Assembly (NCBI RefSeq): GCF_000025185.1
Contig: NC_013720.1
Span: forward strand, 5,332,001 to 5,396,000
DNA length: 64,000 bases
DNA from: Pirellula staleyi DSM 6068
Lineage (GTDB): Bacteria; Planctomycetota; Planctomycetia; Pirellulales; Pirellulaceae
Direction: 5' to 3'
Position 1 is the first letter of the stretch. The number at the start of each line of letters is the position of its first letter. The translations under genes and the position numbers were made by a program. Shown piece by piece: positions 53,901 to 60,654 of this stretch. Under the pieces are notes generated by a model. The model was not told the DNA's origin, searched no databases, and was given only the letters and a program-made list of their open reading frames with translations.

Positions 53901-56832
53901 CACGATCAGCGCCGGGACCTCGATCACGATTAACGCCGGCGATAACGCCACGCTCGAAGCGGGAAGCCGGCTCGCCGCTGGAACCACCGTCAGCGTGACG
54001 ATTGATGCGGCGAGTGCGGATGTGGGTGGCGCGACGCTGAGCTTTGCAGGGGATATCGACGCGGTGAGCGCGACGTTCACCGGCGGCGCGGAGATCGATA
54101 CGTTCAACGTCCGGCCCGATCAAGACAATGGTCTCGCGAGCACACCGATCAGCATTTTTGGTGGCGATCCGACGATGCCTGCGGGCGATCTTTTAGTGCT
54201 CGATATCACGGGACTCGGCGTGCCGACATTGACGCTCGGCGCAGTCAACTACAGCGGCGTTTGGTCGTTCGGCGCGTCGGCGGCAGGGGTTGCGTATAGC
54301 TCGATTGAAACGGTGCAAACGACGCCGCTGACGTCGGTCTACAACCTCGTGCTCGACATGCGAATCGCCGGCTTCCAGAACGGCGCGGCCGACGCGATCG
54401 AGATCTTCCTGAGTGCACCGAACGTGTTCGAAGTCGAGGTGAATGGCCTCGGCAAGTTCAGTGGCCAGGCCGATACGATCAACAGCTTCACGGTGATCGG
54501 TAGCAGCGATAGTGAGTCGCTGACGATTCGCGAAACAGCAGCGGGACTCCCGAGCTTCGACGGCGCTGCGCCGCTGGTCGACAACAGCCTCGCGTCGGGT
54601 GGTGTGAGCAATGGCGCGCACTTGAATATAGCCGCCGATGCTTACTACACCGCGAGCAATCTGACCGATGTGACGATCCACTTCGATGGCGGACTCGGCG
54701 ATAACAGCCTCGCGCTCGAGCTCCTTACTGCCGCTGATGTCGGTTACTTCAGCGACGTCCTCGATGGTCAAGGAAGTGGCAACGTCGGTGTGGGGCCGAG
54801 TGGCGCGCCGCTGACCCTCGTCAGCTTCGCCGACCTCGACACGCTCATCCTCGACGGCGCTGGTGGCAACCTCGTCGTCGATGCTTCGAGCAGCACGAGC
54901 ACTGCCGATATCGAGATCAGCGACGATGGTGCAGCAGCTGATGGCGTGACCGAGATCACCGCCGATACGGGTCTCGTCGCGACGACCACCTTCGAAGGTT
55001 TCCTCGCGCTCGACCTCATCGCGGGTGGCGGCAACGAAGCGATTGATCTGGTGAACATCGACAGCACGTCGAGCCTCACGAGCATCGATATCGTGGCTGG
55101 TTCGTCGCTCGCGGCGACCGACAACAGCGCTCACACGGTTCGCATCCACGCGATCAAGAGTGGCGTGCCCGTGACGGTAACGGGCGACATCGGGGTCGAC
55201 ACGTTCCAGGTGTTTGACAGCGGGAATTCCGCATCGAACATCGCCTCGACTCTGTCGTTCAATGGCGTTGCCGGGGACGACGACTCGCTGATCGTCGTCG
55301 ACAGCGGAAGTGTGTCGGCCGACTCGGTCGTCATCACGCGCACCACGATCGAAGGGCTCACGATCGCAACGGGAACCGACATCACGTTCACGAGCATCGA
55401 CGATCTCGATGTGACGACTTCGGGCGGCGCCGATACGATCCGCGTCAACATGACCGAAGCGGCGAATGACCTCGACACGGCTGTTGTCAGTGGCGCGAAC
55501 TCGAACGATCAGTTCTACGTCAACGCGGCCGATTTCCTCGCGCGACTCACGCTCAACGGTGGTCTTGGCGACGACACGTTCGGCGGCACACCATCGAGCA
55601 CCGCGCCCGGCTATCTGCTGAGCGCCAGTGAACTCGACGGCGTCGACGACATGATTCGCCCGAGTCTCACAACCCCCTTCTTCATCAACGGCAACGATCC
55701 CTCGGTGCTCCCAGGCGATGTGCTGAACATCGATGTCTCGGCGCTCGGTGGTGGACTTGCCGCGACGAGCCCCGTGCTCGTCAGCAGCGGACAAGTCCTC
55801 AGCTCGACGCACGCCACCGTCACCTTCACGACGATCGAAGATCTCAATCTGGCCGACGATGGCGAGATGACGAGCGCCACGGTGAGTGACATCTACATCC
55901 GCGGCACCAATGGCAATGACACGATTCAGTTCGCTCGCGCCAACACCACACTCGAGCCCAATCGGACTCGCGTGCAGATCGGCTCGAGCTACACCTACCA
56001 CAACGTGCCGGGCAAGACGCTCGTCTACGGCCGCGGCGGCAACGACATCATCAACCAATCGAACCTGCAGATTCCCGCGGAATTCTACGGCGAAGCAGGG
56101 GATGACTTCCTCACCGGCAGCTTCAATAACGACCTCTTGGTCGGTGGTCTCGGTAACGACCGCATCAACGCCAGCAGCGGTAACAACATCGTCTGGGGCG
56201 ATGATGCTCCAACGAGCGACGAGCTCAATCCGCACGAGCTCAACATCGGTGGCAACGATACGCTGAGCGCGCTCGGCGGCAACGACATCTTCTACGCCGG
56301 TGGCGGCAACGATAGTGTGAGCCCAGGTGCGGGTGACGACTGGATCCACGGTGGCTACGGCAACGATCAGCTGAGTGGCAGCTCGGGCAACGACCGCATT
56401 TACGGCGCTCAAGGGAACGACACGATCAGCGGCGATGTCGGCGACGACTTCCTGAGCGGCGGCGATGGCGACGATCGGCTGTACGGCCGTGACGGCAACG
56501 ATGTGCTGATTGGCGGTGACGGCGTTGATCTGGTCGACGGCGGCAACGGCAACGACCTGGTGCTCGCGGCGATCACCACTTACCAAGGGACGAGCGATAC
56601 GGCGACGAGCAACACGTATAACAGCGCGGTCGACGCCGCGATGCTCGCGCTGCTGGTGGCCTGGAACAGCGGCGGCCCTGTCGCCGCGAATCTCACCCAC
56701 ACCGACGACTTCGACCGCGACACCGTTTACGGCGGCAGCGGCAACGATCTCTTCGGCACCCACACCAATGCCGACCCCCTCACCAGCGACATCCGCGGCG
56801 ACTTCAACAACTCCCAAGACACCAGCCTCTAA
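47902..56832 (+). CDS. Giant extracellular protein B: beta-strand repeats, duplicated module and C-terminal RTX repeats
   Basis: This 2976-residue protein is paralogous to giant protein A. Its basic, Ser-rich N-terminus carries VESLEQRQVMA at residues 46-56, matching the LExLExR signature of protein A. Then comes TLVWDGGGDAINFADSANWD, a typical autotransporter-associated repeat opening. Residues 250-574 and 664-989 are two copies of a roughly 325-residue module. More beta-helix repeats follow, then from about 1920 the block shared with A, ending in RTX nonapeptides and the same C-terminal tail (FNNSQDTSL). No transporter or T1SS genes are adjacent. Surface adhesion or matrix function is inference. 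Confidence 0.88.
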   Translation: MSIRSNRSSSTDYSTASKSTNKSQREAHAKSRMQSPKRRAFRRMLVESLEQRQVMATLVWDGGGDAINFADSANWDLLGVDQAPTSGDTLVFGGAAAGTLINNTTPGNTYAMQFNAPGYVITGNSITLNQAVSDLATTSMVPNGFAIRSSAGVNNTVNTPLILSGSNTIDVAASTGFATGGAISGGGSLTKTSNGQYTLRGANTFGGGVVHTAGAIRAEHAQAFGTGTISVTGTAVTLLWWNTPYQRVENNWILSGTGGFDSKTAIYADGAGGGSPDITLAGTITLVGSGSIGGNSANNITVTGQITGAGSLVKGGSRGDENSTLTLMNPANNYTGGTTINRGTLKAGANEVIPHAAGNQVVTVGAGTALDLSVFSETINSLAGTGTVRRTGGVIPLTNFTGDADSDISLAKTYTHKLDFNAGATVATVNGVAFDAGVQVGPNYTLNATAAAAGVPTGVTPPTDGTSVLLEDFYYNANPTQVTLTGLTPGTMYEVRLYHRRWQPYTNRTQRFVFDEDGAGVASTILYHDVDASATPNYMTYRYIATGSAMTINVHLANNTSSTYHIYGLTNEVVSGSLTTPTLLVSGTTDNSFNGTLDGYGTIQKSGSNTQGFGGTGSFAGNLNVTQGSISVGSATGLASANVNVSSGANVRLNYGSGNGVIANNFTLQGLGTAGDGKSTIYGDGGGSGLAEYVLSGTITLGSNASIGGNDQNHITVTGQVTGAGGLFKGQTRSDEASTLTLTNPANNYQGGTVINRGRLRTGANEVIPHTLASNSLVVGAGTSVDFGIYTETIGSLSGSGNLMRSGSVLAPVLFDSDATSGISSSKTYTHALDFNAGASVATINGVNFTNAGNSGGNWTLTGAGFAFSNTSTGILSPTDGTHTLLEDFLYAGNPAVLTLSGLVPGTTYETRLYNRRWGADDRTNVLIFDEDGAGPASTTIRFNEDASATPNYLTYRFVATSSSVAISFRPNNSTTASYHFYGVTNEVVAAPATPQLSIVQTTNGLFSGAISGVGSVEKQGAASLTLSGASTYSGGTTITGGILLASNASGSATGTGPVQGSGASTLGGTGSITGAVTLAATSTLAPGASPETLATGNLALGNNTALAIEIGGTAPGNGVTGYDQVNVTGTVSIGSGVALNLTQLSGFTVNPAALQTFTIVSNDGSDAVTGTFAGLAEGAAISYAGGTLYISYAGGDGNDIVLSSQPLLAGTSLADEFVITGDGTTYTVTRTNSSGVVTAVYTNPVAQILNILGAGGDDTLIVRSSGASTDPIPTGGIVFDGQAQTMSLFGDTLRVEGASSQTATYVPSSTTFGSGTVTIAGIGVITFVGLEPLDLSGFGVANVNFPNANEIISINTGFDSATGTIPALVVSGSSGGVSFEQVHLSGNTVVNIDTVASGVDGADLITIAGAANAHGNTNLNINAGAGADIIDVNGLMSVVGATSSIALTSGGSINVNSTITAGLSVNLSAGTGSITDGNGATANVVTTVAGGSLVASAAQGINLDTSVVNLTATNSTSGTVNIDDADGLNIQSVTNNNAPVVITAAGIGNVVVENLNAGTGAVTILVNNGNIESGAADGGAADIVGGVTTLTLTQTSRRIGNGAANRLEINATQLIVTGGAAGTQTTPNQVHIVDTAGGLSISDSSIGAADNTVFDLLVQNGSLVGDGETDRDIGAVTIILEVTGATSTIGALTAGLRINAATTTPGGRVDAKTAGTAASNITLVDTTDNFPIGVIDAGLGDVRLVTLNSGAVITDNANDALVDIIANRLWFESIAGVGVGSLGNLETQVNNLEATTGTGGIGLANTGNVTLGGATATVTGVRATTGGSINVSSTGNIIISETVTTAGTNNNITLTAAGSLTSNAVISSTGLLGVTANGGTLSTTAAMTSSGTLTAFSTGNMSIGGTTTSTAGDVSLTSSGGTFLSSAAISSAGLFTGSSAGSFTANSTITSVGNLTATAGGDMTINANLTASGGASSVLLTTTDSAASQNFLLEGSTLATISAGTSITINAGDNATLEAGSRLAAGTTVSVTIDAASADVGGATLSFAGDIDAVSATFTGGAEIDTFNVRPDQDNGLASTPISIFGGDPTMPAGDLLVLDITGLGVPTLTLGAVNYSGVWSFGASAAGVAYSSIETVQTTPLTSVYNLVLDMRIAGFQNGAADAIEIFLSAPNVFEVEVNGLGKFSGQADTINSFTVIGSSDSESLTIRETAAGLPSFDGAAPLVDNSLASGGVSNGAHLNIAADAYYTASNLTDVTIHFDGGLGDNSLALELLTAADVGYFSDVLDGQGSGNVGVGPSGAPLTLVSFADLDTLILDGAGGNLVVDASSSTSTADIEISDDGAAADGVTEITADTGLVATTTFEGFLALDLIAGGGNEAIDLVNIDSTSSLTSIDIVAGSSLAATDNSAHTVRIHAIKSGVPVTVTGDIGVDTFQVFDSGNSASNIASTLSFNGVAGDDDSLIVVDSGSVSADSVVITRTTIEGLTIATGTDITFTSIDDLDVTTSGGADTIRVNMTEAANDLDTAVVSGANSNDQFYVNAADFLARLTLNGGLGDDTFGGTPSSTAPGYLLSASELDGVDDMIRPSLTTPFFINGNDPSVLPGDVLNIDVSALGGGLAATSPVLVSSGQVLSSTHATVTFTTIEDLNLADDGEMTSATVSDIYIRGTNGNDTIQFARANTTLEPNRTRVQIGSSYTYHNVPGKTLVYGRGGNDIINQSNLQIPAEFYGEAGDDFLTGSFNNDLLVGGLGNDRINASSGNNIVWGDDAPTSDELNPHELNIGGNDTLSALGGNDIFYAGGGNDSVSPGAGDDWIHGGYGNDQLSGSSGNDRIYGAQGNDTISGDVGDDFLSGGDGDDRLYGRDGNDVLIGGDGVDLVDGGNGNDLVLAAITTYQGTSDTATSNTYNSAVDAAMLALLVAWNSGGPVAANLTHTDDFDRDTVYGGSGNDLFGTHTNADPLTSDIRGDFNNSQDTSL
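48649..49623 (+). repeat. Internal duplicated module in giant gene B, copy 1
   Basis: This encodes residues 250-574. It runs from NNWILSGTGGFDSKTAIYAD through GSIGGNSANNITVTGQITGAG, TLKAGANEVIPH, and YHIYGLTNEVV. The same order of motifs recurs in copy 2 about 1.24 kb later, with moderate divergence. Confidence 0.8.
49891..50868 (+). repeat. Internal duplicated module in giant gene B, copy 2
   Basis: This encodes residues 664-989: NNFTLQGLGTAGDGKSTIYG, ASIGGNDQNHITVTGQVTGAG, RLRTGANEVIPH, and YHFYGVTNEVV. A matching TYTH(K/A)LDFNAGA...VATxNGV segment and an FDEDGAG segment lie inside both copies. The module is absent from giant protein A as far as I can see. Confidence 0.8.
53658..56832. repeat. 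Right arm of the 3175-bp inverted repeat
   Basis: This is the 3' third of giant gene B, inverted relative to 36250-39424 and identical in length. It encodes about 1057 residues with roughly 27 substitutions relative to the left arm, clustered in a few short patches (for example near the encoded DDGAAADG and GANSND). Confidence 0.93.
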
Positions 56833-56970
56833 AGCGGCCAGAGAAGGCGAGAGGCGGGAGACGAGAGAATGCCAGAGGCTAGGAACTAGGGACTAGGGAC
56901 TAGCAAAAGACGGAGCAGAGCAGAGAAGCAGAGGAAGAGAGAGCAGCAAAGCCGAGTTCCAGGCTGAAAG

Positions 56971-57015
56971 CAAAAAAGCCTGTATCGCAAGCGTTTGAAG
57001 CTCGAAATACAGGCT
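56971..57015 (-). terminator. Intrinsic terminator of the oxidoreductase gene (right copy of hairpin I)
   Basis: AGCCTGTAT/ATACAGGCT forms a 9-bp stem. The run of six A on the plus strand becomes a T-tract on the minus strand, so it terminates the Gfo/Idh/MocA gene that ends at 57125. It is the mirror copy of 36005-36048. Confidence 0.75.
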
Positions 57016-57030
57016 CGGAGGTTGTTTCAC

Positions 57031-57059
57031 CGAGCAGCTGAAAAGAAGTCAGCTGCTCG
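57031..57059. repeat. Conserved hairpin II (right copy)
   Basis: CGAGCAGCTGA/TCAGCTGCTCG is an 11-bp stem with a 7-nt loop, the mirror of 35960-35990. The loop bases differ between copies while the stem is kept. Confidence 0.8.
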
Positions 57060-57124
57060 ATAGGTTTGTGGACGCCTTGTCGATCAAGGTCCTTGTCGGC
57101 TTGGACTAGTCGGCGGGGGGCTGA

Positions 57125-58597
57125 TTAGGCGATTTCGGGAAGCTCGAAACCTTTGCGATACTCGCGCGTGAAGAGTTTGTTCGCTTCTTCGCTAGTCGAA
57201 AGTTCGGTCTTCGGATCGATCGTCAACTCTTGGCCGAGATAAAGCTTGGTCGCATTGAAGTCGACGTTGTTTTCCTTCAAGTGAGCTTCGAACGTTTCAA
57301 ACGTGTCGAGGACATACTTGTTATCGGAAAGCAATTCGGGACGAGTCCCTTCGGCCACTGCTTTGCCGGTTCGGACCGAAACGTTACCGAGGTGAGCCAG
57401 GGCGCTCGACAGGTGGCCATCTTCGATGTCGAGATGCAGATCTTTGTAGTTGCGGCTCTGAATCGCTTTCACAAAGTTGCCAAAGTGGGCCTGATAGTTG
57501 CCACCTTCCCACTTACCAAGTTCCTTGCCGTCGTAGTCGAACGCGACCCCCGAGGTATAGTTCGGACCGACCACGTAGCCATCGGTGCCGTACCAAATGT
57601 TGCAAGCGCCGGTGAAGGGCTTGGTCCCCTTGAGGCCAAAAGTGACCGGGGTCTTGATCGGTAGACCACGCACGTCGGAGATGGCGATGGCGTCGTCCCA
57701 CTGATAGATCGTGACCTGGTTGTTGTAGACATCACCGTTATCGACGTAGCCGAGACGTCCGCCGATGCTGACCACCTTGTTGGGCAACTGCTGCTGACGA
57801 AGTCCCCAGCGTGCTTTGTCGAGTTCGTGAGGGTTCTGGTTCCCTAGATCGCCGTTGCCGGTCTCGAAAACCCAGTGCCAATCGTAGTGCAGACGCTTAC
57901 GAACCGGGACGACGTTCGACGCTGGTCCGGCCCAGAGGTCGAAGTTCATACCCTCTGGAATCGGGGCTGGGGTGTCGACCATGCCAATGCTGTCGCGCTT
58001 GCGGTAACAGATAGCTTTGGCGACCTTCACCGGGCCGATCTTTCCGCTGTGGACGAAGTCGAGGGTGGCTCGCATGCCGGTCATGCTGCGGCTCTGCACA
58101 CCCATCTGGCACATGCGGCCGAGTTTGCGTGCCCACTGGGTGATGACACGACCTTCGTGCACGTTGTGGCTGCAAGGCTTTTCGACGTAGACATCTTTGC
58201 CTGCTTGCATGGCCCAGACGGCCATCACAGCATGCCAGTGATTGGGGGTGGCGATCGAAACGGCATCGATCGACTTGTCTTCGAGCAGTTTGCGGACGTC
58301 TTGCTCGTAGCGGGGTGGATGGGCCATCCCTTTGAACTTGCTCTCGTGCTTTTTATAGGCAGCGGGATCGCAGTCGCAAATGGCGACGAGGTCGACTTCG
58401 GGAGTCTTCATCCACTCGCCGATGTGGGCTCCACCTTGCCCATTGACGCCGATCACAGCGACCCGAATTTTTTCGTTCGGGGAGACCGCTTTGACGGCGG
58501 TTTCTTCAGCGTGGACTTCTGCACCACCGCGAGCGAGTGCGGCGATCGCCCCGGCGATCATCGACTGCTCGACAAAATGACGACGTGTTAGCTTCAT
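57125..58597 (-). CDS. TAT-exported Gfo/Idh/MocA-family oxidoreductase
   Basis: This NAD(P)-dependent sugar or inositol-type dehydrogenase has about 490 residues. The ATG at 58597 is preceded by AAGGAG and opens a twin-arginine signal (MKLTRRHFVEQSMIAGAIAA). The 84-codon upstream extension is rejected. The Rossmann fold starts at VAVIGVNGQGGAH. The EKP motif reads GKDVYVEKPCSHNVHEG, with a cofactor-binding segment DAVSIATPNHWHAV. The C-terminal domain shows FETGNGDLGNQNPHELDKAR. Many planctomycete paralogues carry this TAT signal. Substrate unknown. Confidence 0.92.
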   Translation of the reverse strand: MKLTRRHFVEQSMIAGAIAALARGGAEVHAEETAVKAVSPNEKIRVAVIGVNGQGGAHIGEWMKTPEVDLVAICDCDPAAYKKHESKFKGMAHPPRYEQDVRKLLEDKSIDAVSIATPNHWHAVMAVWAMQAGKDVYVEKPCSHNVHEGRVITQWARKLGRMCQMGVQSRSMTGMRATLDFVHSGKIGPVKVAKAICYRKRDSIGMVDTPAPIPEGMNFDLWAGPASNVVPVRKRLHYDWHWVFETGNGDLGNQNPHELDKARWGLRQQQLPNKVVSIGGRLGYVDNGDVYNNQVTIYQWDDAIAISDVRGLPIKTPVTFGLKGTKPFTGACNIWYGTDGYVVGPNYTSGVAFDYDGKELGKWEGGNYQAHFGNFVKAIQSRNYKDLHLDIEDGHLSSALAHLGNVSVRTGKAVAEGTRPELLSDNKYVLDTFETFEAHLKENNVDFNATKLYLGQELTIDPKTELSTSEEANKLFTREYRKGFELPEIA

Positions 58598-58843
58598 GGC
58601 GAGGCTCCTTAGAATTGGGCTATATCGTCCGCGCGACACCGACGTCGGGAGAAGGTTGTTGGTCGAGCGGGCGACCTTATGGCCACCTGTGGGGAAAATA
58701 CGATCACGCAGAGTCCCGCGCGAAGCCTTAAGAATACTGGCAAAAATTGCTGCGTGAAAGTGCGAAACGGTGCCGAAATGGGCTCGAAAAGGAGTAGCGC
58801 AGCCCATTTTTCGGGAGGAACCGCGCGGCTGCTCGCCTTGGGT

Positions 58844-58872
58844 TGACAAAGCGCGCCCTCCCGGGTAGATAG
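58844..58872 (+). promoter_or_regulatory. Sigma70-type promoter of the marR operon
   Basis: A consensus -35 box TTGACA (58844-58849) and a -10 box TAGATA (58867-58872) are separated by exactly 17 bp and lie 49 bp upstream of the marR start. This is the best-formed promoter in the window. Confidence 0.75.
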
Positions 58873-58874
58873 CT

Positions 58875-58893
58875 TCCTAGGAAACAATATTGC
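58875..58893. promoter_or_regulatory. Candidate MarR operator: two adjacent palindromes
   Basis: TTCCTAGGAA (58875-58884) and CAATATTG (58886-58893) are perfect palindromes immediately after the -10 box, over the expected transcription start. This position suits autorepression by the MarR protein encoded next. Confidence 0.55.
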
Positions 58894-58921
58894 GATTCTT
58901 TTTCTCCGAGAGGTCGAGCGT

Positions 58922-59386
58922 ATGGCCCAGACACCCAAAAGTGTCAGCCGACTCGAGAGTCACTTGGGCTACTGGCTCCGGTTTGTCTCGAATCACGTTT
59001 CGCACAGCTTCATGCAAAAAGTGGAGAGCAGGGGAGTGACGGTCGCCGAATGGGTGGTGCTGCGCGAACTGCTCGAGGGGGGGGAGATGCGACCGAGCGA
59101 TCTGGCGCAAAAGATTGGGATGACGCGTGGTGCGATTTCGAAATTGGTCGAGCGGCTGTGTGTGAAGAAGCTCGTAGCGCGGCAAGCATCGTCGAGCGAT
59201 GGACGCGTGCAGCAAATTGAGCTCACCGCGCAAGGGAAACGGCTTGTGCCGATGCTCGCCAAACTGGCTGACGAAAACGATCAGCAGTTCTTTGGGCATC
59301 TGACGAGTGAAGAGCGCCAGATGCTGCATGGGCTTCTGCAGTCGCTGGTGAAAACGCATGGCTGGAAAGAATTGCCGGTCGAATAG
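58922..59386 (+). CDS. MarR-family transcriptional regulator
   Basis: This winged-helix regulator of 154 residues has dimerisation helices at both ends. The helix-turn-helix is MRPSDLAQKIGMTRGAISKL and the wing is ARQASSSDGRVQQIELTAQG. GAGAGG lies 7-8 bases before the ATG. It is the first gene of a marR-DUF1398-VOC run (gaps 56 and 30 bp), and it is likely to control this operon and itself in response to a small ligand that I cannot identify. Confidence 0.92.
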   Translation: MAQTPKSVSRLESHLGYWLRFVSNHVSHSFMQKVESRGVTVAEWVVLRELLEGGEMRPSDLAQKIGMTRGAISKLVERLCVKKLVARQASSSDGRVQQIELTAQGKRLVPMLAKLADENDQQFFGHLTSEERQMLHGLLQSLVKTHGWKELPVE

Positions 59387-59442
59387 TTTTCGAAGAAGCA
59401 CCGTCCAGGACCGTACTGAAAACCTCGTGGGAGCAGGATGGA

Positions 59443-59847
59443 ATGAACGCCGAACAGACAGCAGCGATTCGAGCTTGTGTGGCAGGTTCGCTCGCTGGAA
59501 CTTTGCAGTTTCCACAAATTGTCCAGCAGCTGATATCGATTGGGGTCGAGCGTTATCACGCCGACTACAGCCGACAGGAAACCACGTACTACTTGACCAG
59601 TGGCGAATCATTGGTGGTGGAGGTGCCCCACGAGGCACAACCAACGGCGATGGAGTTCTCGGCGTCGGCTGTGGAGCAAGCGGTGCGACAGAGTCAACGC
59701 GGCGAGCACTCGTATCGGGACTTTGTTCGCAAAACGCAAGCTGCCGGATGTGTCGGGTACTTTGTACAGCTGACCGGCCGACGGGTGATCTATTTTGGAC
59801 GCTGCGGCGAAAGTCATGTCGAGTTGTTTCCGAGTGCTTCTAACTAG
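59443..59847 (+). CDS. DUF1398 family protein (YbcV-like)
   Basis: This 134-residue soluble protein matches DUF1398. It starts with a helical region, then GVERYHADYSRQETTYYLTS, then AVRQSQRGEHSYRDFVRKTQ, and the conserved end AGCVGYFVQLTGRRVIYFGR. This is the usual length for the family. Its biochemical role is unknown. It lies between a MarR regulator and a VOC enzyme, which suggests a stress or detoxification role (inference). Confidence 0.85.
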   Translation: MNAEQTAAIRACVAGSLAGTLQFPQIVQQLISIGVERYHADYSRQETTYYLTSGESLVVEVPHEAQPTAMEFSASAVEQAVRQSQRGEHSYRDFVRKTQAAGCVGYFVQLTGRRVIYFGRCGESHVELFPSASN

Positions 59848-59877
59848 CGGTGCTGCTTGCTTGGGAGAAAGAAAGCA

Positions 59878-60348
59878 ATGTCATCCAGTTCCTTGCCAAC
59901 CGGCTTGCAGTCAGCAGGTGCGCCTAAGAGTCCACCAGCGACGCTGGGGATTGTCGAGACGGCGCTCTATGTGCGCGATGTTGCCGTGGCGGCGACGTTT
60001 TACCAAAGGTTATTTGCTTTCGAAACGCTGCTGGCGTCTGATCGTCTGCACGCGCTCGGGGTCGGTGGTCGCGATGTGCTGCTCCTCTTTAAGGAAGGGG
60101 CGACTAGCGAGCCGTTTGCCACCTCGCGTGGCACAATTCCTGGCCATGCGGGGAGTGGTCCCACCCACTTTGCGTTTGCGATTCCGCTGGCGGATGTCGA
60201 AACTTGGCGAGCCTGGCTGACGGCCCAAGGTGTCGCGGTGGAGAGTGAAGTGACGTGGGAAGGGGAGGCCCGCAGCCTTTACTTTCGCGATCCCGACCAC
60301 AATCTTGTCGAGCTCATCACTCCAGGATTTTGGCGTGTTAGCTTTTGA
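59878..60348 (+). CDS. VOC/glyoxalase-superfamily metalloenzyme
   Basis: This 156-residue vicinal-oxygen-chelate protein has paired beta-alpha-beta-beta-beta modules (VETALYVRDVAVAATFYQRL and THFAFAIPLADVETWRAWL). The conserved end YFRDPDHNLVELITPGFW contains the metal-ligand Glu. The His in THFAFAI and that Glu are visible metal ligands. ATG 59878 is chosen because GGGAGAAAG precedes it; the frame extends to a TTG at 59857. It could be a fosfomycin-resistance-like, dioxygenase or glyoxalase enzyme, and the sequence does not decide. Confidence 0.88.
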   Translation: MSSSSLPTGLQSAGAPKSPPATLGIVETALYVRDVAVAATFYQRLFAFETLLASDRLHALGVGGRDVLLLFKEGATSEPFATSRGTIPGHAGSGPTHFAFAIPLADVETWRAWLTAQGVAVESEVTWEGEARSLYFRDPDHNLVELITPGFWRVSF

Positions 60349-60432
60349 CTTTCCAGCTAAAATGCGAGGTGTTTTGGGTGGTTTTTCGCTCGAAATAGCT
60401 CGCTAGCGACAGAGCAACCAAGTGTCGAACTT

Positions 60433-60480
60433 TACATCAGCAGTGTCGATCGATTCGACAACTATTTCGTGTTTGATGTA
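60433..60480. promoter_or_regulatory. Nested inverted repeats upstream of the cyclase-like gene
   Basis: Outer arms TACATCA (60433-60439) and TGATGTA (60474-60480) enclose inner arms TGTCGA/TCGACA (60444-60449 with 60455-60460). A further AGTGTCGA half-site lies at 60421-60428. This is the only structure in the 306-bp gap 60349-60654. It is a possible multi-site operator or cruciform. Confidence 0.4.
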
Positions 60481-60654
60481 CAGCGCGGTACGATCTTTGA
60501 TTGACCTACAAGCTCGGCGCTGATGAAACAGCACTTCTCTGCTGCGTCTGCGCTCGTTGGCACACGCGTTGCTCCCAGCAGTTCTCCGCTGGGGGAAACC
60601 AACAGATTTGGCAACGGATCGTCACTCATCTCGCACATTGGCAAGGCACATTCT

